A stretch of 64,000 nucleotides of DNA from Adineta steineri (Eukaryota; Rotifera; Eurotatoria; Adinetida; Adinetidae), in contig CAJNOI010000012.1 in assembly GCA_905250115.1 (NCBI GenBank), positions 787,273 to 851,272 on the forward strand, read 5' to 3'. The notes beneath the pieces are model-generated. The model saw nothing but the letters and a program-made list of their open reading frames with translations. It had not been told where the DNA came from and made no database searches. Below are positions 10,798 through 21,993 of this stretch, piece after piece. A program made the position numbers and the translations under genes. Every line of letters begins with the position of its first letter. Position 1 is the stretch's first letter.

Positions 10798-12300
10798 TAA
10801 GAACGTTCACTACTCATCTAGCTTAATCCATTTTTGTTCATGTTTGTAAGAGAAAAAAAGGAAAGATTATACCAGTATTAAGTCAGATTTGATCCATGTC
10901 TACTCGATAGGTTTATCAGAAATCGTATTAAAAGCAGTCGATAATCTTGACAAAGATAAAACAAGAGAATCCAGTCAGGTGTCAATTAAATCCCTTTTTC
11001 TTTCATTTCCTAGTTAGTTCACTTAAGAGTAGCTTGACAATAGCAAACAAATGATGATTTGTATTATTATTTTCATTGGTTTCTATTAAGAATCCATATA
11101 AGATTTTAAAATTTCTGAATAAGAAGCAATTTCTTTGCTAATAAAAGAAAACTTTCCTTCAGATTTCTTATTTCACTCCTTTGAGAAATTAAATGCGTTT
11201 ATCTGCAGTATTCATCGAAGACATACTTTGTAGACAACACTTAAAAACTATTTTTTAGTAAGAAATACAACTAGAATTGAATGTGTAATTTTTTTATCAA
11301 TTATTCTTACCTGTTTTCGATATAAAGACAACGTGACTGTGGAAGGAAACAAAAAAAGTGAAACAAGGGTGAAGTTATCCTTATACGTATATTATCATCC
11401 AAACAAGAGAATAAGCAAATGGAAAGGAAAACACCATGCATATTCAACAATACATATACGTGAAGAAAAACAAAAACTATATAATAATAACACCTGTTTA
11501 TCTAGGTCAATATTACAGTATGTATTTATTAGGTTTATCCCCTTCGAAGTTCTTGATATCGTGCAATTTTATATTGTATTTCATTGAAATAAAACAATTA
11601 AGAGTTGCTTATACTTTAAATAAAGAGCAAAAATATACCTAGAACAATATGATTCTTAAAGCAGTATTCCATGAATTTTCGATGAAAATCGCCAGGAAAA
11701 TCATCATCTCTGGTCGGAACACGCTAGAAAAAGCTAGTGATCCATTGCAAGGATCTGATGGCTAGTTACGGCTGTCGGTTTTAACAGGTTCCGGGTGAAA
11801 CCTGACAAATCTAAAGAACACATTCGGTCACTGGAATACTGCTTCCATGAAATGTGCGGAATACTATGGAACCGGCCGTTTTATACATACCTGGATGCTT
11901 TTCTTTGAATTAATCTTTTCATAAGTTTTTTAGCATTAATATTGGACAAATTTGCTCAGCTGTGAAAATATTTTAATCCCATAGGATGAGTACTAGAGAA
12001 TGCTGACGAATGGTTTCGGAAGAATAGATAATCTACATATTATCCAAAGAGAAAAGAATATTTATTATTTCTATTTTTTATTCGAAATATTTTAACAATA
12101 CAAGCGAAATTTTATATTCGTTAATACTTGCTGTTAGTTTAATGTTTTCTACTTTTCTAAAATAGAGAAATAATTTCAATAGGTAAAAAAAGTAGGCAAA
12201 GAAATTTTTACGATAAAATAAATCTCATTTGAGATGTTCAAAAAATAGAAGATTAATAAATTTTGTATGATTATTTATGAATTGAAGTGGAATTTCTAAA
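10798..12300. other. Intergenic with an unexplained GC-richer patch
   Basis: No supported gene. The open frames at 11333-11642 have no domain signal. A patch at about 11660-11900 is richer in GC and bounded by a 10-bp inverted repeat (GCAGTATTCC at 11661, GGAATACTGC at 11833). It also contains a CAGGTT/AACCTG stem near 11790. It could be a small mobile-element remnant or structured RNA. Confidence 0.4.
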
Positions 12301-12434
12301 CGTAAGTGAAGTAAGCAGCCGATTCGAGTATTTCCATCGGCGATTCGTCTGTGATGCGTTCTAGATGAGTTCCAAGTGCAACTCGACGGGCTCTATCCAT
12401 TGATGGAATCAGATTTCCGATAGCTCTAACTGAA
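12301..12434 (-). CDS. Possible 3' terminal exon of an unidentified gene
   Basis: Read on the minus strand, a short acceptor-like tract is followed by an open segment starting SVRAIGNLIPSMDRARRVAL and ending EILESAAYFTYV before a stop. It has ordinary protein composition unlike the surrounding AT-rich DNA. A second coding-like piece (KELIDITRSKSYQYERREIG) lies at about 12585-12510, but I could not join the two in frame. The product is unknown. Confidence 0.3.
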
Positions 12435-12876
12435 CTCAAAATAAGTGCAAAATACTGTGATTTTAAGTGTACTTTTATCAGTAGATACAGAATTGTTTTT
12501 CTTCATTGTATGATCGCTTTTCCAATTTCTCTCCTCTCATACTGATAGCTCTTACTACGTGTTATATCTATTAATTCTTTGCTTTCTTTTCTTCAAGACT
12601 AAAATAAATTTGTCTTACTATCTTGAAAGTGTGAATCTTTTCTCCTTTTACACCCACCCTCACATAAAAATAATTAATATTATTAAGCAAAATTAACTGA
12701 AATTCTTGTGTAAAAAGAAAGCTTTATTAGAGAATTCTAAACTAGTATGTGATTGATATAATATGTAATAACAAGCTTTATTTTATTATAAAAGGAATTA
12801 TTTTTGAAAGTCGATCGGGACCTAGAGGAAATATTATTGAAAAAATTTTGTTTAGATGATTAGGAATGTTTATACG

Positions 12877-13393
12877 TTAAAACCACTGGTACGCGAACAT
12901 GAAGAGTGTAGCAATTGTGGCGAAGATAACGAGAGGTTGTTGTTTTACCGCCGACACACCGTTGCACGAATCCGACGTACAACAGCAAACATGATGCGTA
13001 TAACCGTGTTGTTCATACTTTCCGCATCCATTTGTGCCTCCAATACATTGAACAAGATTCGCCTCAACACTACGGGTTACTGTACTGCCACCCTTTGTCT
13101 CTGTCTTCTCTTTCTGAAAAATAAAAAAGGCAAGTGTGTATGAGATTGATACGACAACAAGACATGTTTTCAAGAATACATACTTTGCATACAGCGCCTG
13201 TAGGAGCGGTCACTTTAGGCGTCCTATCAGTATTTAATGGATCATCACACACACTATCCCTACAATTATAGCATTCGTACGTGTTGATTGTGCCGATGCA
13301 TCCTATTTAGACATAATTGAGAAAAAAAATGGTTGTTCATTCATTTTTAATTGTCTTACCAAAAATAAGCAAAAGAATGAATGCAGATTTCAT
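12877..13393 (-). CDS. Ly6/uPAR-like GPI-anchored protein
   Basis: Three exons (13393-13360, 13302-13184, 13113-12877) splice in consistent phase to 129 aa. Exon 1 is a signal peptide (MKSAFILLLIFG). The mature part has the Ly6/three-finger cysteine layout, beginning YECYNCRDSVC and ending CCCTSDSCNG, the Cys-Cys-x-x-D-x-Cys-Asn signature of the family. A hydrophobic C-terminal tail (QQPLVIFATIATLFMFAYQWF) fits GPI-anchor addition after the domain. Such proteins act at the outer cell surface as adhesion or receptor-modulating factors; the partner here is unknown. The length and exon pattern (signal, first half, second half) suit the family. Confidence 0.8.
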
Positions 13394-14575
13394 ATTTTTC
13401 TTGATTATAATATAAATTCTTTAAATAGTAGTCGATATCTAACTAAATAACAAATGTAGGACTTGTAGATGCGACTGTCTTTATAAAGGCAATGATAACG
13501 ATCTCTCTTCTTTTTTTATTTAAACGTAATTGATAAGCGCAGGTTACCCGTAGCATTATTATTGTTGTTATTTTTCTTTAAATCTATTGTTTGTTGAATT
13601 GAATCAAAGCATTACTAGAAGATTTTATTTTAAAAAATTGTTAGATCAATTATGAAATTATGATAATCGTCACAGTTGGTTAACATCGAGCAACTTTTCT
13701 CTTCTTTTTTTATTATTACCCATATATAAATGTATCTTCATTTCCAAGGTCTTCTTTCTCATATTGCGCGATTGTGATAAATGCATTAATAAAAAGTAGA
13801 GCATCTTGCACAAACAGCTAAAAAAGCAAGGACATCGATGTATTTTAGTTGTTGTGTAAACGGATAGATAATTTTATTCTGTTCTACATTGTTAACAGCA
13901 AAAAACGATCAAAATTCACCATTAAGATAAGACCTCTGTATGATAATAGATGCATAGAAATAGAATAAAAGTAGGTGTGTTGATAGCAAATGGTAACGCA
14001 CACATCTTTACTTGACATTGAGAGAAAATTTTGTGTGTATATCGCGTTGTTAAAAAAGCAGCATTTAGGAAAGTATTCCCTACAAGACGTCATTTAGCCG
14101 TGATCTGAAGAATAAACGATTAGTACCGACACCCTATGTCAGTGGTGTCGTTGAGTCTTGCGCATACATCACAACATAAGAGAAGAATTATTGATTTATC
14201 AAGATTGCAGAATTCGATAGACGAGCTGGACTGGTAATATGTGAATAGATAAAAATCATTTTATCAGTTATTCTAAGTGTGTATATGTATAATGTTTCAC
14301 AGATTTTCTCGTGATAGTGCAAATTCTCTTTTCTTTATGTTTCACATGAAGCATTGAATGATATGTATGTTGATTTTTTAATTCTTTTCACTACCTGTTT
14401 AAACACATGGCATACTACTCGCTAAGAACGACAAGAGTCGAAAAGATCCTTCTATAAATTTCCACTGAATAATATATTTAATAATAATATAATTCTAGAT
14501 AAAGATATATAAAACTGTCAACACTACTTTATTTATGAAAATTATATGAAATTAAAATGTCACGATTGTCTTTGT
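13394..14575. other. Intergenic, no gene seen
   Basis: AT-rich DNA between the Ly6-like gene and the aldo-keto reductase. Neither strand shows a convincing coding exon. Confidence 0.4.
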
Positions 14576-15891
14576 TTAACTGGCGTTCAAACTCTTTTCC
14601 TGTTCCACCCAATCACAGTGCCCAGCCAATTTCAAACCCCAGTTTTCACTCGGATTTTGAGCAATCATATCATGAGGAAAGCCAATGTCGAATTTATATG
14701 CTTCTTCAATTTCTTTAATTTCTTCTTTGCTCAAACGCACTTTCAAAGCATCTATATTGTCTTGTAAGTGTTCAATTTTTCGAACACCAACAATGGGAAA
14801 AATGTATGGTTGCTTTGCCATTGTATAAGCCAATGCAATTTGTGTAAGCGAAATATTTTTGGCTTTTCCAATTTTTTCCAGCACACCAGTAACTGCTTGT
14901 TCAACTTCGGTTGGACCTAAACTCATTTAATAAAGTCAATTTTATTATTCAGAAAAATCTATTTCAATTTCTTCCGGTTGATATACTTAACGAAGCTTCT
15001 CTTTTCAGCAAAATTAGATTCACAAGAAAATATTATTTACCTTTTATTATACCTCCAAATGTTCGTCCCTTATCACCTTCTTTCTCCATTGCTTCTACTT
15101 GCTCTTTTGTTTTAAATTTTCCTCCTCCCAGTGCTCCCCAAGGTGCAAAGGCCATTCCTTCATGTCGAAGCATTGGAAGAATGTCTCTTTCGCAATCCCG
15201 TTTAGCACAACTGTACAATCCTTGATAAACCGAAAACTGACGAAGTCCATAATCTCTTGCATATTGATTTGCTTGTGAAACAATCCATGCAGGTGTATCA
15301 CTTGCTCCTAAATAAAGTACTTTGCCTGCTTTGACCAGATGGTCGAGAGATTGCATTAATTCAGGAATCGAACACGTAGAATCCCACCTAGAAAGAAAAG
15401 AAATCGATATTTTATCACACATATACTAAGAATGTGAAATAAAATTATTACCAGTGTATATAGAGAAGATCGATATAATCAGTTTGAAGTTTTTTGAGAG
15501 AAGCAGCTACACTTTCATGTATCGATTTTGCTGAATTTCCAGCAAAATTCACATGAATTGGTTCTTTTGTCCAATCCGATCGATATGACATAGTAAATTT
15601 AGTTGCAATTACCATTTGACTACGATTCTGTCGTTTAGTCATCCATTCTCCCAATATCGTTTCACTTTGTTCATTTTGATAATTATTAGCAGTATCAATG
15701 AAGTTTCCACCAGCATCAAAAAATGCATCAAGAATTTTAAATGAATTTTCTTTTGTTTGTGTACCCATAAATTCCCATGCATCACCAAGTGACATAGCGC
15801 CAAGACATAGTGGTGATACACGAACAGCTGCAGTTGGTGATAAAAGACGATAATTTCCTAAAGCACTTGGAGGTTGTGGTGCCGGTTGCAT
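14576..15891 (-). CDS. Aldo-keto reductase, fungal aryl-alcohol dehydrogenase type
   Basis: Three exons (15891-15452, 15387-15041, 14916-14576) close in phase to 375 aa. NAD(P)H-dependent reduction of aldehydes or ketones on the AKR barrel is expected. The tetrad is visible: Asp in GGNFIDTANNYQNEQSE, Tyr in the same segment, Lys in VIATKF, and His in DLLYIHWWD. The cofactor end is seen in FPIVGVRKIEHLQDNI. The wording of these motifs (GDAWEFMGTQTKE, ERDILPMLRHEGMAFAPWGALGGG) resembles fungal AAD/norsolorinic-acid-reductase-like enzymes (AKR9) more than animal AKRs, suggesting transfer from a fungus with later intron gain. The cytosolic location is inferred from the absence of signals. Confidence 0.88.
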
Positions 15892-17107
15892 ATTTTAATT
15901 TGGATAAATCTAAATATAAAGAGAAAGAAAGTTTGAAAATTACGATTTATAAAATATCCCAATTCAAAACATTTCAAGTAGTCAAAAAAACTAAGAAGTT
16001 TTATTCTCAGATAATGAAAATAAGATTTTTCTATGATAATCTTTAGGGTCTTAATCCGACTCATTCTAATCTATTTACTCTAGTCTTAGATAAGAACATC
16101 ATTCTCGACGTTAGATGATCATGTAAAAAGCGTAAATTTTTTGCGTCAAAAAGACACTTTTATTACGAAGAAAAAACAAATTTGTAAATGTAACGTTGTG
16201 GGACTCATATTTTCTTATCAAAAAATTTGTTTTAATGAGTTAAAATGTGCACTTTTTATACGTAAAAATATAATTTTTTTCGTTACTTATCTGAGTACAC
16301 ACTAGTCTAGTCTGCTTGATTTGTGTGAAGCAAATGAAGGTATCGAAAATACAGAAAAGAATGCGTCTTTTTATACATACAACTCAGTAGTGCGACAAGC
16401 ATACTGTAGAAATAAAAAAAGAAAAAAAAATGTTTTCAAACACACGCAAGCACACAATGTGATAAAAACACAGAAGGAAAGAAAAAAAAAGAAAATTAAT
16501 ACCGATTTTGATCCCTGAAAGAAATAGTACGTCCGTCGTGTTTGTCATGTACTCATAGGATGGAACAGAGTAATGCATTGCACAACTCTTCTCTAGAGTA
16601 ACTGAAAACATTTATATGCAGATATGTTATATCATTTCATGAGATCTTCTATAAAATCAAAATATTTCTTTAGAGTCAGATCAAGAGACTCATTTAAATT
16701 TCATAAAAGACATACTCAATCCTTTCTTTCTATATACCTGAACGTTTACAGTCTTTTATCACTTGTCAAACAGTCTAATAGACACGTCAACTATTTCACA
16801 ATATTTTTTCATGAATCTCAATATAAAGATATAATCTATTTATTTAAATTGAAACGAATGAAAAGAAACAAGAAAAGCAAATCTCTGCACACATCAAAGC
16901 ACGTATATATATATCAAGCAGAAATAATATTTGATCATATCATAATGTCTCAAGAGAATAGATGAAAGACCATAACACTCGATAATCTCTAACAGTTGGA
17001 AAGCGAGCATATAATCATGACGAGAAGCAAACAAATAAATAATATCTTTTGTATTTCGTATAATAGTCATTTTACTGAAGTTCATAGTATGTTCGAGAGT
17101 AAGTCAT
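15892..17107. other. Intergenic, no gene seen
   Basis: AT-rich spacer. Small frames at 16321-16965 translate to Lys/Phe-rich low-complexity sequence and are not supported. Confidence 0.45.
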
Positions 17108-19501
17108 TCAACCTGAACGAGCTGATTTCGTAGGAGTACGCCGTCGAATACGATTGAACGATTGTTTAAACGCTTTCATATACAATTCCGACGGAAATAC
17201 AAAGATAAGAAAGATCAGCATCGAAGGACTAAAAGAAATAAAATATGATCCAAGATACAACCACATGTTTTCAGATGTTTCCATATAATCAGGAAGTAAT
17301 GAAATGATCAGACGAGGTATTGATAAAATGAGTAAAACTATTGGACTAATAATCAATTGTTTATGTTCAGTGAATTGCTCTTGAATATGTTCTTTAAAAC
17401 TTTGGTTATTTTGTACCACTGATCGTTGTCGAGCACCTCCAAAGATGATGAACAATGCTGAAAAAAGATTAATAATAAATGGACCAACAAGATGAAAAAA
17501 TAGAACGGCTATGTTGTAAACTTGAACAGAAGGAGAATAACGAGTGATGCATGATACATATCGCTTGATTATTGCTTCATTTGTCTTACTCGTATCTATC
17601 GTATCTCGTGCTGTTTTATATTCGAACAATCTGCGAAGGACGAGCTCATGAATAAGAGTACAGAAAATAAAGAATGGTAAAATAAGAATTGTTCGTCGAG
17701 CAATAGATTTACTTTTTTTCTTATCAAATTTTACTCCTTTAAAAATATATACTGCTCGTTCAATTGCTACACAAGCATTTAGCCAACCATCTAAGTAGAG
17801 AAAAAGTTTTAGAATCAGTTCGATAGATGCACAACCTCCACGAAGAACAGACAGACTAGTAGATACGTTAATACGAGTAAGAACAACAAACCAAAATTTG
17901 ATTATGAACATAATAATTGTCAGAAGAGAAACAATCGACGATGCCAAGAGATATATTCCACATCCAACTTGTTGAGCATCTTTATTTTGAAATGTAACAA
18001 AAGAAAGAATACCACTAATTAATCCTGCAACGAACATAATTATTGTTAAACCCACACTTAATTTTATCGAAAATGATTGATTATTCAACACTATATTCGG
18101 TTGAAGTTCATTACATAAAATATCATCCAGAGTCAAAGCAATGCCTTTCATGTACAAGTTATATTGATCACGAATCGCACAATTACTTAGTTCTGGACCT
18201 AAAATATTGAATATATTTTGAGAAGAGAATAATGAAGAAATTCAGTCGTTTTAATAATGAAAATATTCAGTTATGGCAATTTACTTGTTTTCTCAAATAA
18301 AAAGATTTTCCAGTAGATTGAAATATGTGCATTTTTCACATATAAATAACAAATTTTACAGGATGTTGAATCTTCAAAAACTGCATATTAATAAAGATTC
18401 AAAAGGCTGTAAGTATGAACATCCAAAATGTGGAAAATCTATTTATAGTTCACGTTAAACAGATGTCTTTTCTAACACATCAATAGACTCAAAGATTCTG
18501 TTAACTATTTAATACAATAACTCGATAGATCTTTTGTCAAAACCTATAGTGTCATGAAAAGGATCGTATAAATACTTACTGAAACGACTAAGACTGACAT
18601 TGTTTGGTCCAGAGATATAAACAAAAAAGTTGCCAATTGTCTTAGGATCGCGTGTTGTCACAACTAATATGTAGCGAGTGTTGATTTTGAGATCGATGAT
18701 TAGTTTGAATTTTCCATCATTACATTCACCACCATGTGATAGGAGTAAATTTTTAGATGGGTTTAGAGGATTGAAATCATTTTTGTAGATATATCCATAT
18801 GCATTAATATTATTTTCACTCCAAAGAACATACGAACCCGTTGTATTGACATGAATTTGTGAAGTTTCATAATGGCATTCTGGTACTTGATAATCGCGGT
18901 AATATGTTGGACTATCATCAATTAATTTTGATGAATATATTAATTGAATATTTATTGGAGTACCTGTTTAATAAATAAAAGTCAAATAATTCATAGAATT
19001 TTGATACTATTATCTAACATCAACAAAAGCGAAATCTTTGAGATTTTCTATAAAAATTTAATTTTACAAATAAAAATTAGTGAATGTAGCAAACCCACAT
19101 CCTCCGAGTGAGTATTCTACAACCAATATGCTATAAAAATCTAAAAGTACTAAGTTACTGCAAGATATTTTTTAGATTTTAAGTAACTGACTCTTAAATT
19201 TTTATAAAGCATTTTTCATCTAGTATCTGGAGAAACTGAACAGTATTCATCTACTAAGATAATGATAGCACAATATACGAGTAGCTATCCTGCTGAATAA
19301 TACCTTAATATTTGATAACATGAGTTCAGTCTATTCTCTAATTAAAAGACATTCTTTGTATTTTATATGAGTTATTTAATATATAGCGCAAGTATCTATA
19401 TACTTACTGAGACGTTCGAGAATAATTTTGTTTTTACCCAACACATCGATCGAAAATTGTCCAGTTTCTTTCGATTCGTATGTTGTCACAACCAATATAT
19501 A
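17108..19501 (-). pseudogene. GPCR, 3' part, split by the 15 kb element
   Basis: Minus-strand exons 18198-17108 (seven hydrophobic segments), 18963-18580 (ectodomain repeat 2) and the exon remnant 19501-19408 (end of ectodomain repeat 1). The 7TM part has an ERAVYIF segment at the TM3 end and a long basic tail (RIRRRTPTKSARSG). The ectodomain repeat is a beta-rich module of about 110 aa, resembling a pre-peptidase C-terminal-like sandwich, ending RYILVVTTRDPKTIGNFFVY. The first repeat is cut at ...YI / LVVTT by the insertion. Joined to 34815-35458 without the element and one tatata copy, all phases close to about 641 aa. The allele is therefore an otherwise intact surface receptor, probably chemosensory, that is now broken. 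Confidence 0.8.
19496..19501. repeat. Target-site duplication, left copy (tatata)
   Basis: The 6-bp tatata abuts the element's TG terminus and matches 34815-34820. Alignment of the split GPCR exon with its paralogous repeat shows that exactly one copy is needed for frame. Surrounding AT repeats make the exact length ambiguous by up to 2 bp. Confidence 0.75.
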
Positions 19502-19544
19502 TGTCACAGTTGACATGAGAATTCAGTTGAGATTGGAATAGTAG
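19502..19544 (+). repeat. Left terminal inverted repeat
   Basis: Begins TGTCACAGTTGAC and includes the best-conserved block AGTTGAGATTGGAAT at about 19526-19540. It matches the right end in inverted orientation. Confidence 0.85.
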
Positions 19545-19984
19545 ATTTAATTAAATATCGATAAGAGAGAGAGAAAAGAGAAAAAAGAGAAACGAAAAAA
19601 AAAGAATTCAAATCTTATAATTAAATTAGATTTATATAAATAACATGAAATTGTTTCTATAAAATAAAGATAAAACAAAAAAAAAGGAGAGAATCGATAT
19701 TTTAAATTGTTTTATTTTATGTAAAAAATAATTAAAACTTTCAACTTAATGCTATGATTGACTTTTACATTAACAAGTAAAAATTTTAAATTTTCTTTTC
19801 AAAATATTTTAAATTTATTAAGATGAATTTTCAATAACAATTCCAGCTTTTAGTTCGACTAACTATAGTTTGTAGAGTTTGCTGAAGTACAGTATGATAA
19901 GATTTATTTTTAGCGCTTCGACGTAATTATTTAATTATTCTTCTATATCGAAATAAATATCTTAATATTATTTATATAACTATA

Positions 19985-20660
19985 AAATAAAAAATCTTTT
20001 TTTTTTGCCCCCTTGCTCGGGTCAAAGCTTTATGATTACTGAAATAAGAAAATAAAATTCATTCCGTTATTCTATGTAAAAAAATCTTTAGATTTAAAAT
20101 TCTAGTTGAAAGTAACTGAGAATATTATATATTAATGTTCAGATTACGTTCAAGACCAGTATATTAATATGCATACACATGTTTCGTATGTCTCATAATA
20201 ATTTCAATAAAAAATAACATCAGCATTTTACAGAAGTACAAAATATAGTGTGATAAACGTCACTGAATATGGAATTTAATGTTATTCACATATCAAAATA
20301 GATCAATACAACAATCTCATTCCTTCATATCTTTGTATAACAGTAAAATATAAAATATATTTCTTTTCTTTTTTGTATGATAATATAATGAAAAAATTTT
20401 TTTTTTGACCCCCTTGCTCGGGTTAAAGGTATATCGTTACTACGTAAGAAAATAAGACTAATTAAAATTAGTCTTAGTGTAAAAATATTAAATTAGAAAT
20501 TTTAGTTGAAATCGACTCATAAAATTATAGAATATTCTTCAAATTACGTTTAAAATCAGCCTATAAATATGAATGTATGTATTTTATAAATTAGACAATT
20601 ATTACTATTAAAAAAAATGTCAGCATTTTATAAAAGAAGAAATTACCGTGCGTACAATAT
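19985..20660 (+). repeat. Two diverged direct repeats of about 415 bp
   Basis: Copy 1 starts near 19990 with a T-run followed by CCCCCTTGCTCGGGTCAAAG. Copy 2 starts near 20400 with a T-run and CCCCCTTGCTCGGGTTAAAG. Matching words continue (TAGTTGAAA, AGATTACGTTCAAGACCAG versus AAATTACGTTTAAAATCAG, CAGCATTTTA). The position inside the left end suggests a subterminal cis region, possibly an integrase-binding or replication-start site. Confidence 0.65.
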
Positions 20661-21993
20661 TATAGAATATACGATCTAAAAATCTTTACATATTTTTTTA
20701 TTACTTACCAATTCCTTATTAAAGAATAAAATTGAGTAAATCAAAATATAATGATATCAAATAGATTCATAACTACAGCTTGATATAAAAAATCAATATA
20801 GATCAAATGCTATTGAATTCATTTAATACAACAAGAGAGAAGGTAACAACAGAATATAAAAAATCTAATACTATAGGATCATTACACATTTTTGCTAATT
20901 TATTTAGAAAGATTGATGTTGATTTATCATATAGTCATCTGTTTTCTCGCTTATCAATCATTAAACAGTCGTTTCAAAAGAATATGAGAAAAGCTCAGTT
21001 ACAAAAAAAACTTAGGTGATAAATTACCAAATAATCCACAAATCTATAGCACCACTCTCAAAACTTGAATTTATATTTTTGTACAGTGAAATTAAAAAAA
21101 TTAATTTGTAATTTAAACTAAGATTTTCTTTTTTATCATGCATTATATTATTTTACTATAAAATAGGAATTGTCTAGAAATTAAAATAACTATAGTCATT
21201 TAAAAAAAAACAATTGTAATGAAATATCCCATATCATCTACAGGGACGTCCGCAGGGGGGGGATTGGGGGGATCGATCCCCCCCCCCCCCAATTAAAATA
21301 CCTGGAGGGGGGTGCAGGGCGAAAATTTTTCAAAAGTTTGAAATAGCGTTTTTTAGTGGTGAACTTTTCTGCAAAGTCGTCAATCCCCCCCCAAAAAAAA
21401 TTTCTGCGGACGTGCCTGATCATCTACATATTAGACATATTGTAATAAAACACGTAAACTTTATTTACATATTTGAAAATATTAAAATTTTTATTGATAA
21501 TTATTTTTAAAATTTCAACTCATTTTTGAAAAAAAGCTATAAGTTTATCGACTTTTCAAATATTCAAACTCAAATAACTTGATCTAAATAAAGCGTAAAT
21601 TATAATTATGTTCACAAATGAGATGTATCCTTCTTTTTTATTTTGATGACTAAATTTTACTCATAATTTTTCATTCATCTGAATGCATTTTCTCATCTTT
21701 TGTATGGGTCATAAAGTAATTAATGAGTCTTGCTCAATTGATATTTTGATAGCAAGATAAAATAAAATAATTGGTTGATTATGGTAATTATCTCATGTGA
21801 TCATATAAATATTTATTTTTCTTACTTTATAATTTAATAATTTAATAAAATTTATTAATATGTCATTTTTTATAATTATTTTTTGATTCATTTAAATTTT
21901 AATTATTCATGTTTGTCGCTATGACACCGAGAGCAATTAAATATAAATTATGGAGGTTCTTTGTTTTATAAATTTTATTTATTTATTTTAACG
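20661..21993. other. Element 5' leader region
   Basis: AT-rich sequence before the integrase gene. A 70-codon frame at 20807-21019 (start MLLNSFNTTREKV) has no recognisable domain and may be chance. It includes the nested MITE. Confidence 0.4.
21241..21418. mobile_element. 178-bp hAT-type MITE
   Basis: The terminal inverted repeats CAGGGACGTCCGCAG and CAGGCACGTCCGCAG (reverse complement of the right end) differ at one base. Both sides carry the 8-bp duplication atcatcta (21233-21240 and 21419-21426). The CAGGG-type ends and 8-bp duplication are hAT hallmarks. The inside is G/C homopolymer-rich and folds back on itself, with no coding capacity. It inserted into the large element. Confidence 0.9.

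Noticed and set aside
11740..11810. Hammerhead ribozyme core (CTGATG ... GAAAC)
   Set aside because: The core reads CTGATGG rather than CTGANGA, and the required stems do not form around it.
12877..13143. Plus-strand 95-codon frame over the Ly6-like gene
   Set aside because: Antisense shadow; the minus strand has signal peptide, Cys pattern and phase-consistent exons.
16321..16965. Two plus-strand frames of 65 and 113 codons
   Set aside because: Lys/Phe/Ser-rich low complexity, no splice context and no domain; expected by chance in AT-rich DNA.
20807..21019. A 70-aa protein gene inside the element
   Set aside because: It could be real, but there is no motif, no splice partner and no conservation evidence within the window; left as part of the leader region.
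21238..21423. Minus-strand 61-codon frame over the G/C-rich MITE
   Set aside because: Translation is Pro/Gly homopolymer-like and spans the MITE termini. The inverted ends and target duplication explain the sequence.
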